The notes below the pieces were generated by a model that made no database searches, was not told where the DNA came from, and saw only the letters and a program-made list of their open reading frames with translations. The translations under genes were made by a program, and so were the position numbers. Shown one piece after another: positions 1 to 13,569 of a stretch of DNA of 64,000 nt. The DNA is from Straminergon stramineum (Eukaryota > Streptophyta > Bryopsida > Hypnales > Calliergonaceae), in assembly GCA_963920665.1 (NCBI GenBank), contig OY987264.1:21122906-21186905 (forward strand), read 5' to 3'. Position 1 is the first letter of the stretch. Each line of letters begins with the position of its first letter.

Positions 1-2900
1 TTTAAATATATATATTTATCACATAATACTATGTGTGGTCTATTTATATAGAAAATCTTAATTAGCTTTGTAAAAAAATGTATACATTAGAAAAATGAAA
101 ATAAAATGGTAACTATAACAAAAATTCTAATTAATTAAATTTTTTTGAAGGTGTAGTAGTACTATACAAATGTGTGATTTTTGCACTACAAGGGAAGACC
201 AATTTAAAACTTTGGAGACTTGAAATCTTGAAAATTCTTCTAAAATTTGAAAATCTAGAAGTCTTTTTTAGCTATGAATATGTAATGAATAATTTAAAAT
301 TTGAAAATTTAAAATTCATACTATATTTTCTAAAAGTTGTAATTTCTATACTGAGAAATAAATTTAAAAATTGTAAATACATAAATTTTAGATTTTAGAA
401 AAATTTCCTAGGATTTTAGGCATATTTATGTTTTCAAATTTTTAATTGAATTTTAATGCTTAACCCTTGAACACTAGACTGGTGATTGTGGAAATCAGTC
501 ATTTTGGAACCATGTGACATCATTCACTTTAGAAAAAACAAAAATACTCATTGGGAGTCAAACTACTGTAGAAGATCTTCCCTTTCCACCCCTAATTCCG
601 AGGATGAATTGTTGCAATTTTGTCCTACACAAGAGAATTCCTTGTCATTCATCAGACAATAATCATCTGCCACATTGTTCAAAGGTTGAGAGATTAAAAA
701 TTCATAATTTTGGATTTATAAACTTACGATATTATAAAAGAAGAGGATTTAATTTAATGCAACAACCTTCAAACTACTAGCTTCAAACTACCTATGTGTT
801 TTAAAATGAGAGAGAATACTTCAAACAACTACTTCAAATGGATAGCACTTGAGTCCATCATTGATGAAAAGACATCCTAAATAAAAGGGCAAACTTGAAA
901 CATTGGTTTCAAAATAAAAGAGCTTCAATTATAGAGCTTTGAATTCTACTTTACTTGTGCCACTATGTCACCTCAAAGGTAAGCCATTCAATTTTAATCC
1001 ATAAACGTCGAGGGTCTCTGGGGGTTTGAAAATATCATTGCTTTTGAAGTGTTATAGGTCTAAATGTCATGAAGGTATAGAAATCTCAATTGTACAATCT
1101 TGTAGCATATGTGTTCTAGATGATGTGAATTTAGAGTCATTAGGCCTCATGGATTGAAAGATTATAATATTTTAGTGTTGAAAATGGTTGCTAAAATTTT
1201 CCTAGTAACACATTAGGAGGAGAAATTTGATTTCTAAACCTACTCAAATGAAAAAACTAGAAAGTGCTTCCAATTAAACTAGCATATAACACATAGGTGA
1301 AAGAAAATATCATTCAATTGACTCATTGTGTCTATAAAATGACTATAAAATGCCAAAAAATTGCATAAAACACATCTTAGTAATTCCATTGCTTTATCTA
1401 ATGCTTTCAAGTAAATAATGGGTATATTGAATTTCAATTGATGGTTTAAAGTGTACTTCTAGAAGGCTACGATAAAAAATTCTTTGTTTATTCAGTTGAA
1501 TCTTTGTGTTATAATTTTTTTAAATGTCAATAGAATTGTCAATATAAATATATAAGAGCAATATTTCAAACTTAGAGGGCTATAGAAAACAATTACAACT
1601 CACACATATTCATTAAATTTCCATTTGAAAAAATAAATGCTTAATCGAAGCATACACTCCATTAACCTTTATGTAGAAATGTAGAAATCAATTGCTATTT
1701 TCTAATATATTTGATTGTATCAAGGAGTTTTGATGTTTTCAAGTAAATGAATTATTTAAGGTTTTTGCTTGGAGCTTTGTCCGCAATGACACTAGTCTCA
1801 ACACATTATTTTTGCATCAAAATCTTACCTTTGTCTCACCTAATCACTTGAACAGTTGAAAATTTAATGATATTCTTATAAATATGAACAAAATACATTT
1901 TCTTATAGCATTTACTATATAGTCAAAATCTTTTTGTCCTCTACCAAGGAGACCACAACCAAGTAACAACTTTTCAATAATGCTTGATTGAAAATCATTA
2001 ACCACTTGGATATATTGAACCATCAAATCTATCATCATCATCTCCAAAACATCCAAGTACTATTTTCATATTGCATTAGAAAAAATGAGCAACTATTGCA
2101 TTGCAACTTGGACTAAATTCCATACAAAGGTATAAAAACCTCTAGGCCATTCATTTCTTCTTTAATAGATGAAATTACATCAAGACAACTAAAACCTTTG
2201 TCAAACCTTAGATTTTTGTGCTCAAATGATGTTTAGATTCCTACAAAGCATTTCAATGATTGTGTTTGAATGAATACATGACTATCTAAGTGCCTAAAAT
2301 TAAGAAAATTAAAATTACGAATGTATTAATATTGATTAAATTATAATACCATATCTTACAATTTTAGCACCCAAATTTGAGTGGGAAATATGATTCTATA
2401 AGAATAAAGAACACTTGACATTTGTAAGTGACTTTTTGGATTAGTATAGAAGAACCTACTCTAGTAGATGATGTATGTGTGTTGAATTCTAAACTTGTAT
2501 CATGGAGCATCACAAGGTTCTAGAGATGGCAAAGCCAATAGCTTGATCTACTATATTCTTTATTCTACATGACTTCACTAGTGCTCCACAATTATAGGTC
2601 TTGGGATATAATCAATTTAAATAAATTTCTATGGATTAGAGAAATGAAGGTCTTAATTTTGAAAACAATTAGGTGTATATTTTTTTAATTATTTTCTATT
2701 GGGACTTCTAAGAAGACATGATATATTATTTATAACTAATATTTTATCAAGAAAATTAAAAAATACTGTATTTTGAATAAATTAATCTATATAATTTAAT
2801 TATTTTAGAATTCAAATGAATCATCATACATACCACCAATTTTTTTACATCCATTTTTCAAAATAATATATCTGTACCCTCTTGAGGATTAACAATAATA
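1..2900. other. AT-rich intergenic spacer, no gene seen
   Basis: Very AT-rich sequence with only short ORFs that lack family features and plausible splice neighbours. The inverted terminal-type motif CTTAACCCTTGAACAC near 462 resembles the ends of the TTAACCCC repeat family seen elsewhere in the window. The motif CACTACAAGGGAA near 184 looks like a CACTA terminus but has no partner. Nothing else could be supported. Confidence 0.6.
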
Positions 2901-5413
2901 TACAATTCACTTTCTTCTTGCCTACACGTTATTCTTTTCAATAAACTCAAGAACCAAATTACAAGTTACAACAACAAATTTCCCACAAGAAACCGCAAGA
3001 GCCACTCCCACAATTAATGTCCCCGCCCAATAATTCCCTAGAAAGAAGGGTCAGAAAGACCACCCCTTTGGCCAGAGCTCCGATTGGCCTCCCACCCCCA
3101 ATTTCAAAATTTCATCTGGAGGGGGATGATACCCGCTCCGACCACCGGACACCTCGTAAACTTCGGTCGCTGCTCCCCGTCCTGCCTCCGGTTGCAATTT
3201 CCAATCGCCGTCCAACGGTCGTTTGGCACTTGGGGTTACCAGTGCTAGGTCTTTTGAAAAATTGGGAGGAGAAGCGAGCACGAAGCTGTGACGATGAGCG
3301 CGAGAGCTCTGCGATGCTTTTCGAGATGTGTTTCTGCACCGCGATGCTTGCGATTGAGGGGAGTAGATCGCTAGCTGCATTTCCTGAGCCCTTTTCATGC
3401 TTCATTGGAGTTTGATTTCGACCATTTTGGCTCCATATTCGTCACAGGAGACGAAATCTGGTAAGGTTTTTGATTTTTGGAGTGGTGCGCGAATTTGTGG
3501 AGATGATTTCATTTCCTTTGGCTGGGAGTTTTTGGCAGCTGCGGGAGCGGAGACTTTTTATCGGTTTGACTTTAGCTTGATTTCGATTATCTGGCGCTGT
3601 GTCCGGTACTGGAGACAAAATTTGCGAAGGTTTTGGTGTAGGAGTGGTGCGCAGATTTGTGATGGCGATTTTATTGCGGTAGGCTGGAAGTTTATGAAAG
3701 TTTTCCGAGGGAGTTCGTTTTCGGGTTCGAGCACGATGCAGTGTTGGTCGTTCCTTTGGACGGGGTTAGTTGGTTTGTGTGAGAAGGAGAGGGAGAGCGC
3801 AGTGTGGAAGGAGAGAATTTGTTTTGAGAGACGAATTTTGCTGCGGTGTTATGGAGTTGGAGTGATCGTTTGGAGTTTGTAGTGGTAGGCGAGGTGTGAT
3901 TGCGTTCGGGTTTAGCTGTGGAAGCTGCTGAGGAAGAAAGCGCAATTTTGCGGTGAGAGGACTTTCCTGGCGCTTGTAGTGTTGGATATGGAAACTTAGC
4001 TCCAGGGCCATACGTGATGAGCCTTGGTAGTTCCGATTCGAGTTAAAAGTGGTTTCATGCGAGGAATTTAGAAATGGTGGAAATCTGATGCGTTTCTGTC
4101 TCTGTAGGCTTCATCGCTTTCTGGTATGTAGAGCCTGGCCGTGGCAAGTTTGGGCTTGATTTTTTAGGTAGCTCTGTCTCATCATCGTAGGGGAGGTGGA
4201 TCATTTTACGTATTGCAGCCTATACTCTTCCTACTGGCCTCTGGAATTCCTGTTGGGAGCATACTTTGTTTTAGATTGCAATGCGAACGAAATCTCGGTG
4301 GTGTTTTTGCGAAATCGGTGATAACTATTTTACCATCCGCATCCAGGTGCTAGGACAATGAAAGCGATATAGTTCGTTTTTTTATATTTTTAAGGTTTGC
4401 TTTTGAGTTGTACACGGGGGCTGCATTGCAAATGAGTCGTACCGCTTCTTCCCCTCAAGATTTCTGGAAGCGATGCAGTCAGTGGTGTCGCCTCTTAGCT
4501 GGTCGCCATGATTGCATCGCTCGGGGATAGTTTTTTCCCTTCCTTGTAACTTTGAAATCTCCTCTTTCACTCTGCGGTATCTTTCTACTGTGAGTGTCTT
4601 TATCAGTCTGAGTTCCTAGCTGTGGAATATGAATCTTTTTCTTTAATAAAGCCATCCTCCTCTTCATTGTCATTCTCAAGTTTCTTATTTTAGAACCTAC
4701 CGATTCTATCACTTCTCTTCGATTCAATTTTTAGTGGTACGCTTCTTGACAACCAAAATTGTGCTGCTCGGTGTCAAAGATTTTCCTACGAAGGTGATTC
4801 AGAACAAAAATCGTGTCCAGAAGATCATCACTGTGCACGTCTCTGATCCAAAATTAGGAGAATTCATAGATATTTTCTTTGGTAACGGCGAATTGCTCTC
4901 TGCTAGCGATTGATTTAAGTTTGAGGATATTAATGTTCGCTCAATTTAGGCTAAAGACAGCGCAGGTGTGTTTCTTGGAACTACTCCTGTAGGTCGTGCG
5001 GGGCATTGTGGTCTTCTTCACGTTTCCTGCGTTGCAAACTAGCAGACATATGATTTTTAGTGCTTCGTTAAGATGATGCATTTTGAGAATTCCGATTTTA
5101 TTGTACCTTCCGTAGTTTTGAATTGGCGATGATATTCAGTACAACAGGATGTTTTTTGATGATTCCTGGTGGGATGTTGCAGTCAAGTAGGCGTGAATAA
5201 CGTCGTTCAATGTGGGCTGAATGTAACTGCTTCAAAGAAGCGGTTTTTTCACTATTTAGAAGATTTACGCTGATATAACTGGCTTTTAGTGGGGACTTCA
5301 GCGGGCACTGATTTCCTCTGAGTCACATCGATGCTGCCATTCGGAATTTTGGTGGGATCGTGTGTATCTGGCGTACTTGAATTGAAGGGCTAAGGAAGTT
5401 AAATAGCAATAGG
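2900..5413 (+). promoter_or_regulatory. Promoter and long 5' leader region of the ALY-like gene
   Basis: Composition changes abruptly near 2990 from AT-rich desert to GC-richer sequence that becomes T/G-rich on the plus strand up to the ALY start codon at 5414. The same T/G-rich texture lies upstream of other genes here and is typical of plant 5' leaders. Several short upstream ORFs occur, the longest being 161 codons at 3397-3882; none resembles a known protein. Leader introns are possible but cannot be placed without transcripts. Confidence 0.5.
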
Positions 5414-8400
5414 ATGGCATCCGCTAGGCGGCCAAGAACATCCTCGAAACCTGCCTCAAAGGTTGCAGGCGGTGTAGATAGAGACGAAGATGGAGTGGAA
5501 AAAAGTAAACAAAGGGTAAGGAAACGGATTTTTTAGCAAATGAGATTGCTCTTAGTGAATTACGGTTTACATCCAGTGATCATCTGTCATGGCATTGTGA
5601 GCTTTTTAATGCGTAGCTGCAGGCAAGTAGTTTGCTAGAAATGTTATACCATGCATTTTGTTTTACGATGCTCTAGTTATTACAGATCTCTTTCCAGATA
5701 CATATCTGCGGATTTTGGCGTCTGAGAAGTGAAGGGTTTTACGGGTGGTGATGCAGAAACGAAAACTGACAGATATGCTTGGACCTCCTTGGAGTGAAGA
5801 TGATCTCGAGTTGTTCTATCAAGCCTTTCGCAAATATGGCAAGGACTGGAAGAAGGTATCGATCAGGTCTTTATGTTGTATTATGTTGTAGATGCATTGG
5901 ATTGAGGTTTGGTTGCTTGTCATGCTTCCGTGAATAAGATAACGAATCTGAAAGGTAGGATACGTGGTCCATAGCGTCGTGCTAGCCCAATTTTGTTTAT
6001 TCTGGCTTCTTCTGTAGCATGTCTTTTTCGTTAACCTCAATTTAATAGTTATGTTCTCGAGGTAGGTTCTTTTTATATACTTCAAACTCTATATACTGTG
6101 GATGAAGTCCTGTTGTGGAATCTTTATAATTGTGGACGCAAAGCCTTTTGTTGTCCTGCATTGATTGATGATCTTCATTACCGCCGTCAAACTAATGTAC
6201 AGAAAGAGTTTTAAGAAACTTGATCATTTCAGGTGTCCGCGAATTTGAACAAGAGGACGGCAGAGATGGTGGAGGCACTATATACCACAAATAAGGTATG
6301 GATGTCTAGGATTGCCTAAACAAACGTTGCTGTATGTCTGTAATTGTGCTTTATGGTGGATTTTATGCGAGTATGTCTAAGATCACCGAATATGGAGGGT
6401 TTATTATAATTATCTTTTTGCATTTCAGGCATATCTGTCCCTTCCTGAAGGAGCTGCATCTGCTGCTGGACTAAAAGCTATGATGACAGACCATTACAAT
6501 CTGCTGGTGTGTTTCATTTTCTATATTCTGCTGAAATGTCTCGTCATTCATGTGGATTTCCCTTTTGTTTTAAGTTTCTGAAATTCAAGCGAAGAATATC
6601 CTCACTTTCTCATCTCTTCAGCCAGTTCTTCTTGGGCAAGTGGTGACGAGGTTACCTGTAGACAAACCCAGATTTCATATTGTTGTTGATTAGAACTTAC
6701 TCTACACGAAGTATGCGAAATGGAGTTGTATCACGGAATTGTTATGCAATACTGATATTTGATTTTACAGGATGAAAGCCAGAGTCCAGGCGCAGAAAGT
6801 AGTGATGATGGTGGGGCCTCGGATGAGCGGTCAAACCGTATTCAGCTCTTAAAGTTGAAGAAGTCTGGTGCCAATGTAGGGATGGAAAGCTCCAGCATTC
6901 TTTTAGATGGTCTTGTGGGAGCTAATGGATTTGGAGGACCTTCACCCGCCAAAAGACCAAGAAGTAAGCATTTTCTCTCTCTAGGTGCAGAGTTCCGTGC
7001 AGTGAAGATTTGGACTGACATTTAGTACTATGATTGTGATGTTAGGATTTATCCTTCCTTAACTTAGTATGGCTCACCTTTTTACTCAGCTTTAGTCCAG
7101 ATGATGTATCTTCACATGCCTCCTTTTGGGGCGAATCTTCGTACCCCTGATCGACATCAGAGGCTTCTTGGAGGTAGGTTAAAGTATTTTGGTTGATTGA
7201 TGTTCAATTGTGTTTATACAGCAAATCGTATTCGACCAGTAGGCAAACGTACTCCTCGATTTCTGACCGGTAATGCAATGGAGAAGAGAGTAAGGAGTAT
7301 CAAAGCCCCTGTTTCCAAGCTTCCAAATAGGGTTGAAGAGGATTCTGACTCTGATGTCGCAGCTGCTCGCACCTTAGTGTCAAAGCAGACAGCTTCACCG
7401 TCGGCATCAAATACTCCTTCACGGAGAAGTCTTCGGCAAACCTCCTTTCACCAGAATGGTGACAAGGTACTTATGCTCTGCTTCTTGTCAATTTTAGAGT
7501 GATTAATAAACTGGTCACGAGCCTTAAATTGTGATTTGAAGTGTTTTGTGGTTCTCTAGCACCAGGTAATTTTTTGTACTCCTCCCTTGCTCAATATTTT
7601 CTTCTATATTTGTGCGCCCTGACATGTCTTTTTATTCTTCAGCTTTAGTGCGACTGTAGCGAGTTATTTTTTGCCAAACCCTGGATTTTTTTTGAACTTT
7701 TATTTGCCAGGAGTCACTGTGGAGGACAGAATCGGAGGCTTCTGTGAAGCCTACCGCTTCAGCAAGCCAAGCAGATACTCAGCTGGCGGGGAGTCCTGAA
7801 AGTAAAGACATCCAGAATGAGGGTGCTACCAAAGCAAGCAGCAGCACTCTGAGGTCAGACGGAGATAAGAAAACTCCTACAGCTGGAGATGTCAAGATCA
7901 AGCTTAAAAAATCGTTGTCTACGAACTTTAAGTTACATAATCTGGACAATAAGCACGAAGTTTCTGTGACCCGAGAGAAAACGGGAGAGGAAGCCAAAGA
8001 GTTGCTGGATGCGACAGAGAGGCAAGGTAGTGGCGCTGATGAGCCAGCAGAGGGGTCTAGTCAACCACCTTCTACTCAGAGGAGGCGGCGCACTGGTTCG
8101 CCTCCACCAAGACCCAAAAAGAGAAGTCGACAACTTTTCTCTGGAGGTATTTTCGCACATGTCGAGCTGAGGAGTTAATGGTTGCAGCATGGCATAACTT
8201 GAACGAAATAAAGTTGTCTTGTGGTTTCTGGTACACCAAGTGCTTCCACATATATTTACCGTCAAAAGTATACATATCTTACATTCATTCATATGCATGA
8301 CAGATAGCAACAGTGGACTGGATGCTTTAGCGACTCTAGCGGCTTCGTCACTGGAGCTGGAATCTCTGGAACTCGGTGAGAAATTAAATTTTGTTACCAG

Positions 8401-11400
8401 TAATTGAAGATTCTTTCTCCATATGCTAGCATAACTTCGAAATTGCTCACACAATAAATAGGTAGTGGTTAACGACATACAAATCCTTCGAAAGGGTTTT
8501 GTGATGTTTATGTCTGCTTCTGTGTTTTGTTGTAGAAATTCTGGTTCTTTGCCTTATTCTTTGATTGGGTTGGCTATTCGACCTGAAAGCATGGCTGTTC
8601 CTCTTTCTCTTGTTTTGAACGTTTCCTTAGTGTTCTGTATTTATGACAGTATATATTCTTTGGATGCTGCAGCTACCGTTGAAGACAAAACCGAGGGTGT
8701 GGATTTCAAGGTTGGGAAGCAGTCTAGCCCAGAGGTCACAGATTCGAAACATGATTTGGAATCCCCACGAGCTGAACATATGCGAGATTTAGGCAATGGT
8801 AGTATTGACGGGGAAGGAGATCACAGGACTGAGGAAGAGGAAGCTGCCTCTGAGGATATACAACCTTCCAATTCTCCGGCAAGTTCGAGAAAAAGACGAA
8901 GGAAGGTTTCTGGTGACAAGATGCTGAAGGTAATGTTTTAGATCATGAAATATCAATCCTATTCAATCGTGATTCTATCAATTTATTCTTTAAACTCATT
9001 ACCAGAATACCGAAGGCACATGGAGTGAGACTTGGATTAGCAGCGTTTATTTCAGATGGAATATTAAGGTTCAAGCTTACCACAAATCGTTTATTTTTGC
9101 CTCGCAGGTTGTCGCTCCAGTTCCTGAAGGGGAGGCTTTCGCATTGCTAAAGCCACGAACAAAAACAAAGAGACCAGCTGAGATCAAATTATTGTCTTCA
9201 AAACAGGGACTTAAGAGTCTGAAACACCAGTCAGAAACTGGTGTGGTAGATGGTGCAGATTCTCCCAGCCATGGAAAGCAGGCCCCTATGGAGGGAGGAG
9301 AAGATCATTCTATGGACATTGATGAAAGTTCTCTTCCCCTGAAACTGCGGAGTAAGAAGAAAGGGCAACCAGAGAAATTAACCGTGGAAAGAACTGGCAC
9401 TCCCACCAAGTCAGTCGGTGTGATGAATACCCCACAACAAGCGTCTGTAAGAAGAGAACCAGCCTTTTGTCCGCATACAACCCCTGAGCTTGGAGCGACA
9501 AGTGCGAAGGTAAAGTTCACTTGTCATCAGGTCTGGGTCCTTTGGTGAATCTTTGTTAAAACATGATAAGAGAGTGTTCTGGTACTTTTCCTGCATGTCG
9601 TAGTTGTAAGTGTAGTTGACAAGTTCAGTTTCTTGCACTGTTTGAATTTTGTGCAGGCAAAAATCATTCACTGCCTCTGTCCCAAGGTTCGGCGATGGTG
9701 CATGTGTGAATGGTTCTATAGTGCTATCGACCTACCTTGGTTTGCGCGCAATGAATTCGTGGAGTATCTGAACCATGCAGGCCTTGGACATGTGCCCAGG
9801 CTCACACGCGTTGAATGGGGTGTTATTCGAGGGTAAGTGGACTAGTAGTTGTGTTGAAACCAAGTAAAAGACTTTGGGTGGAGATGCCAACCAACTCTTA
9901 CTGTCAGGAAACTGTGTTTGAGGTTTCACAACTATTCTGTCCTTTGTATGCAGTTCTCTAGGGAAACCCAGAAGACTCTCCAAACGGTTTCTGCAAGAAG
10001 AGAGGGAAAAGTTGGAAACCTATCGTGAGTCAGTGCGCACGCATTATCACGAGCTTCGAACTGGCCTTAGAGAAGGGCTTCCAGCAGATTTAGCTCGGCC
10101 CTTGACTGTGGGGCAGAAAGTAATTGCAAGACACCCAAAGACGCGCGAGATTCATGATGGGAGCATCCTTACTGTTGATCGTTCACGCTGCCGAGTTCAG
10201 TTTGATCGACCAGAATTAGGGGTGGAGCTGGTCATGGTAATTACACTGCAACCCTATCATAATATGTGAACTCTTCTCTGGTACTTCAGCAATAGTTTTA
10301 CCACTAGTGTCTTTATATTTATACAATATTGAAATTGCGAAGACAAATTAGTCATACCCTCAGAAGACGAGTGATGGTATTGGGTCGTGTACCATTTCTT
10401 TCAATATTGTAAATTACTAAGGCTCTTAACTAGATTGTGTAGCCGCGAATCATCACTGAGGTCTGACTTTCAAATTTTGATTTCAGGATATTGATGCAAT
10501 GCCAGCACATTCTCTTGAGAATATGCCTGAAGTGATGCTGCGGCGTTTTACATCAGTGGAAGGGATAGACCGCACACTCTGCGACGATTCGAAGATGAGG
10601 ACGTGGAATGCTTCAGGTGGAGTTGGAGGTGCTGCTCGTGCAGCCCTTAATGAGCGCCTGGAGCGTTGGGTTACCATGTTATCTAACCGCTTTCTTAGCG
10701 ACTTGTCTAAACGTGCACAGGTTTGCGACTATGCCGCTTGCGTTTGCTATATGTGATTGATTCAATAATGGAATTCAGTATTTGGCATCATGAGAATCGG
10801 AATCTGTATCGGGCCGCTGAAAGTCCGTCATTACCGTTTTGTAGGCATTCTTCATGTTGGATATGAGCACTGGTCGGTTTTGCTTTGGACTTCTATTACG
10901 AATATTTAACTAGTGTTTTTTATGGTTTAATGTTTTTTGCCATTATGTTATGAGACTTAACTTCCGAATTTCTGTGATCAGCGATGTCTAGATCTATTTA
11001 CACTGTAGTTTCAGTATCGAGCACTTTTTAGCGTATTTTGTACAGTACTCGCTTCGATTTCTATTGCCTTCCCTAACTTCTGACATTGTGCGGGACAGGC
11101 TGATGACCTGGGTGCCGTTCGAGAAGCAAAAGAAGTTACCAATAGGGCTGTACGTGAGGCGAAAGAAGTTAATATAAAGTCAGCTGTAGCCTCTCAAAGA
11201 GTTGGTGCACACCAACCCCTAGCTGGTTTGCAGTCACAAGCAAGGGAAGCAGATGTTCGAGCATTGGCTGAACTCTCCAGGGCACTGGATAAGAAGGTAA
11301 CAACAAGATAGTTTTGTTTTACCTAGTGAGTGCTATTGAGCTAAGGTGTAGCGAGCTTCTTGACTGAGAAAACTAATACATTGCAGTTGATAGTAATCCT

Positions 11401-13307
11401 GTTTCGAGGTTTACTTAAAATGGCAATCCTTTTCATGGTTGTGAGCAGGAGGCACTAGTTATGGAGCTCGGGCAAATGAATGAAGAGGCAAGTAGCAACC
11501 GGGAAGGATTCAAGGCTACTGAGACCTTTCAACGCCAATATGCTACCGTTGTTCTTCAGCTGAAGGAAGTGAACAAGCAGGTCCTGCAAAAATTCCTTTT
11601 CTTACTGTTGACACGTTTGCTATTCGATGCTTCTTATTTAACAGTGTTCAATGTCATTTGGCTGAACGTGATCCGTCAGGATGATTATTTGTTATCTGGT
11701 TCTGGACGCGTGGTTTGTCTGATTGCACTTCTTGAAGATGAAATATGTCAATTTGGAGATCTGTAATCTTTGAATCATATTTGCGTCCAGTTGGTTTGTT
11801 ATCTCGGGGTTTCAATCCGAGACCCTTTGACACCTGCGGGAGGATCAAAAGCTTGGTTTGAAGGTGTTTCTATTGTAAATGTTCAGCAGGTTACAACCGC
11901 CCTGCTCCAGTTGCGGCAGAGAAACAAATTTCAAGATAATGCTGTGCCTTCGTGGTACAGGCTTAATTCTCAGGGTGAACCAGATGCTGCAGAGCCTAGT
12001 GAACCATGGTCATTTGACCACGCAAACCCTGCTCTTGCAGAGGTGACCGTTTCAGCCAGAAAGCAGGCCGGCCTTATGGTGTCCACTACAATCAAGGTGC
12101 GTCTCACTTGCCTCTCAAATATGAGTTATCCATGCGATTCATTTTTACTGAAGTGGTAAAATGTCTCCGCGACGATCTTCTCAATCAAGTGAAATTGTGA
12201 ATTTTCAGGCAGTGGATGGCTTGAAAGCAGGAGAGGATGCGCTTAAAAAACTGGGATCCGCACTGGACGCAATTCCTGTAACAGGATCTGTACCACCAGC
12301 TCCACAACATTCATCTCCTTACTCCGTTCCGAGTAACTGTGAAGGTGGTGCACTCCAAGGTGCTTCCACACCCGGTGCTCAGCCAGGTTCGCGGGTTCAG
12401 TCTTCCTCCTCTTCAATTACTGAGGACAACAGTGAACTTGTCGACACGGGAACTGTGGCCAGCTCCAGCCGATTGTCACAAGCTGATGAAAATGGACCTG
12501 TACTTCAGAGGCCAGAAACTACGGATTCCACAGCTGGGCCCCACGATCTATCGACGCAGGACCTCAATGGTCACGCTTCGAATACTCAACCAAGTGCAAG
12601 AAAGGATTGCACGTATCCTGTGGAACTCATGACCTCATGTGTTGCCACCTTGTTTATGCTGCAGGTAATGGATTTCTTAAACCCTGAAGGACCAACGATT
12701 CATAGTTTTAAATGACCAACTTTGATTGATCAGAATTTTAAAATATAAATCAGATGAGGTCAAATTTTATATCACCGGAGTCAGTAAAGAACACAGCATT
12801 TGTTGGCCAAAACTAAAGAACAATGCACTAGAGGAAGTCCCGACATGACTTGGTGAAAATTGCTAAAAATAGAGGACATCCAATTTGTGCATCCGTAAGG
12901 AGTTGAAATTTCCCTCCACGATTATTGTGTTGAAACAGTCAGATGTGAATTATCCTGCAAACATGAATTAGTGTGTCAAGGACCAAGTATGACAAACGTA
13001 TCCTTCAGCACATTTACCTCCTGCTTATTGCATTTTATCTTGTGGGTTGAATACGCAGACTCTCTCCGAGAGGCCCTTTTCATCAGGCGAAATCCAGCAG
13101 ACCTTGGATTCAGCGTTGACGACATTGAGGCCTAAGTCGGCAAAGAACCACGCAATTTACAAAGAGATAGAGCAGCAAATTGCGACTGTGAAAGCTCAGA
13201 TCATGGCACAGATACCAGTGCCAACGTCGGGGTCTTCTTTGTCACCCTTTGTAGATACCATGCCTTCTTCAAGCGCCCCCCAGCCCACACCACCGAAATC
13301 CCTGTAG
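5414..13307 (+). CDS. ALY: ALWAYS EARLY (ALY)/LIN9-family protein, SANT plus DIRP domains
   Basis: Plant homologue of Drosophila Aly and animal LIN9, the DNA-associated core subunit of DREAM/MuvB-type cell-cycle repressor complexes; it acts in the nucleus. Coding exons, all with GT-AG borders and matching phases: 5414-5515, 5757-5855, 6233-6295, 6429-6506, 6771-6963, 7090-7173 (optional), 7222-7466, 7711-8146, 8304-8375, 8673-8929, 9108-9509, 9657-9832, 9954-10236, 10487-10720, 11099-11296, 11449-11580, 11890-12096, 12209-12664, 13059-13307. The product is 1321 aa, or 1293 without the optional exon; Arabidopsis ALY proteins are about 1000-1100 aa. A SANT/Myb-like domain spans about residues 45-113 ([27 protein letters not shown]). 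The family motif GKRTPRF lies in exon 7. The diagnostic DIRP domain, about 678-780, reads [20 protein letters not shown] and [20 protein letters not shown]. The start is the first ATG giving this frame. Identity is firm; exon 6 and the donor at 11581 are least certain. Confidence 0.94.
7090..7173 (+). other. Candidate 84-nt symmetric cassette exon in the ALY-like gene
   Basis: An open segment of exactly 28 codons bounded by ACTCAG on the left and GTAGGT on the right. It sits between exons that already join cleanly in phase 1, so skipping or including it keeps the frame. Its content (an [15 protein letters not shown] peptide just before the conserved GKRTPRF motif) is not something I recognise from the family. 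Confidence 0.4.
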
Positions 13308-13533
13308 CCCATACGGTTTTGTTCTTCTTACTCTAAACTCGTATAGTATTCAATTGAATTAGATGGTGTTGATTGGAATTAGCACTGAGATTAGCGAGGA
13401 TCTGGCCTTTTGTGATTCATCCTCTTGTTATACATTTTGAATAACAAGTGCAAAGTTTGATAGGTTTCTGCGATCCAGACTTGGTCTGTGTTCTTAGTCC
13501 ATTTGAAATGGTTCTGGGTGCCGCTAAGTTGCG

Positions 13534-13569
13534 TCCCCCCCACCCCACCCCACCCCACACACACACACA
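13534..13569. repeat. Compound (CCCCA)n-(CA)n microsatellite
   Basis: A run of CCCCACC units followed directly by an alternating AC stretch, in the 3' flank of the ALY-like gene. The short minus-strand ORFs crossing it are low-complexity artefacts. Confidence 0.9.

Noticed and set aside
183..196. CACTACAAGGGAA as a CACTA transposon end
   Set aside because: No inverted partner in range and the following bases depart from the usual CACTACAAGAAAA.
3397..3882. 161-codon ORF upstream of ALY
   Set aside because: No motif, odd composition (Trp/Phe-rich from T/G-rich DNA), and it overlaps other open frames; more likely leader sequence.
7933..8478. 181-codon minus-strand ORF in the ALY gene
   Set aside because: Antisense shadow of ALY exon 8-9 coding sequence and introns.
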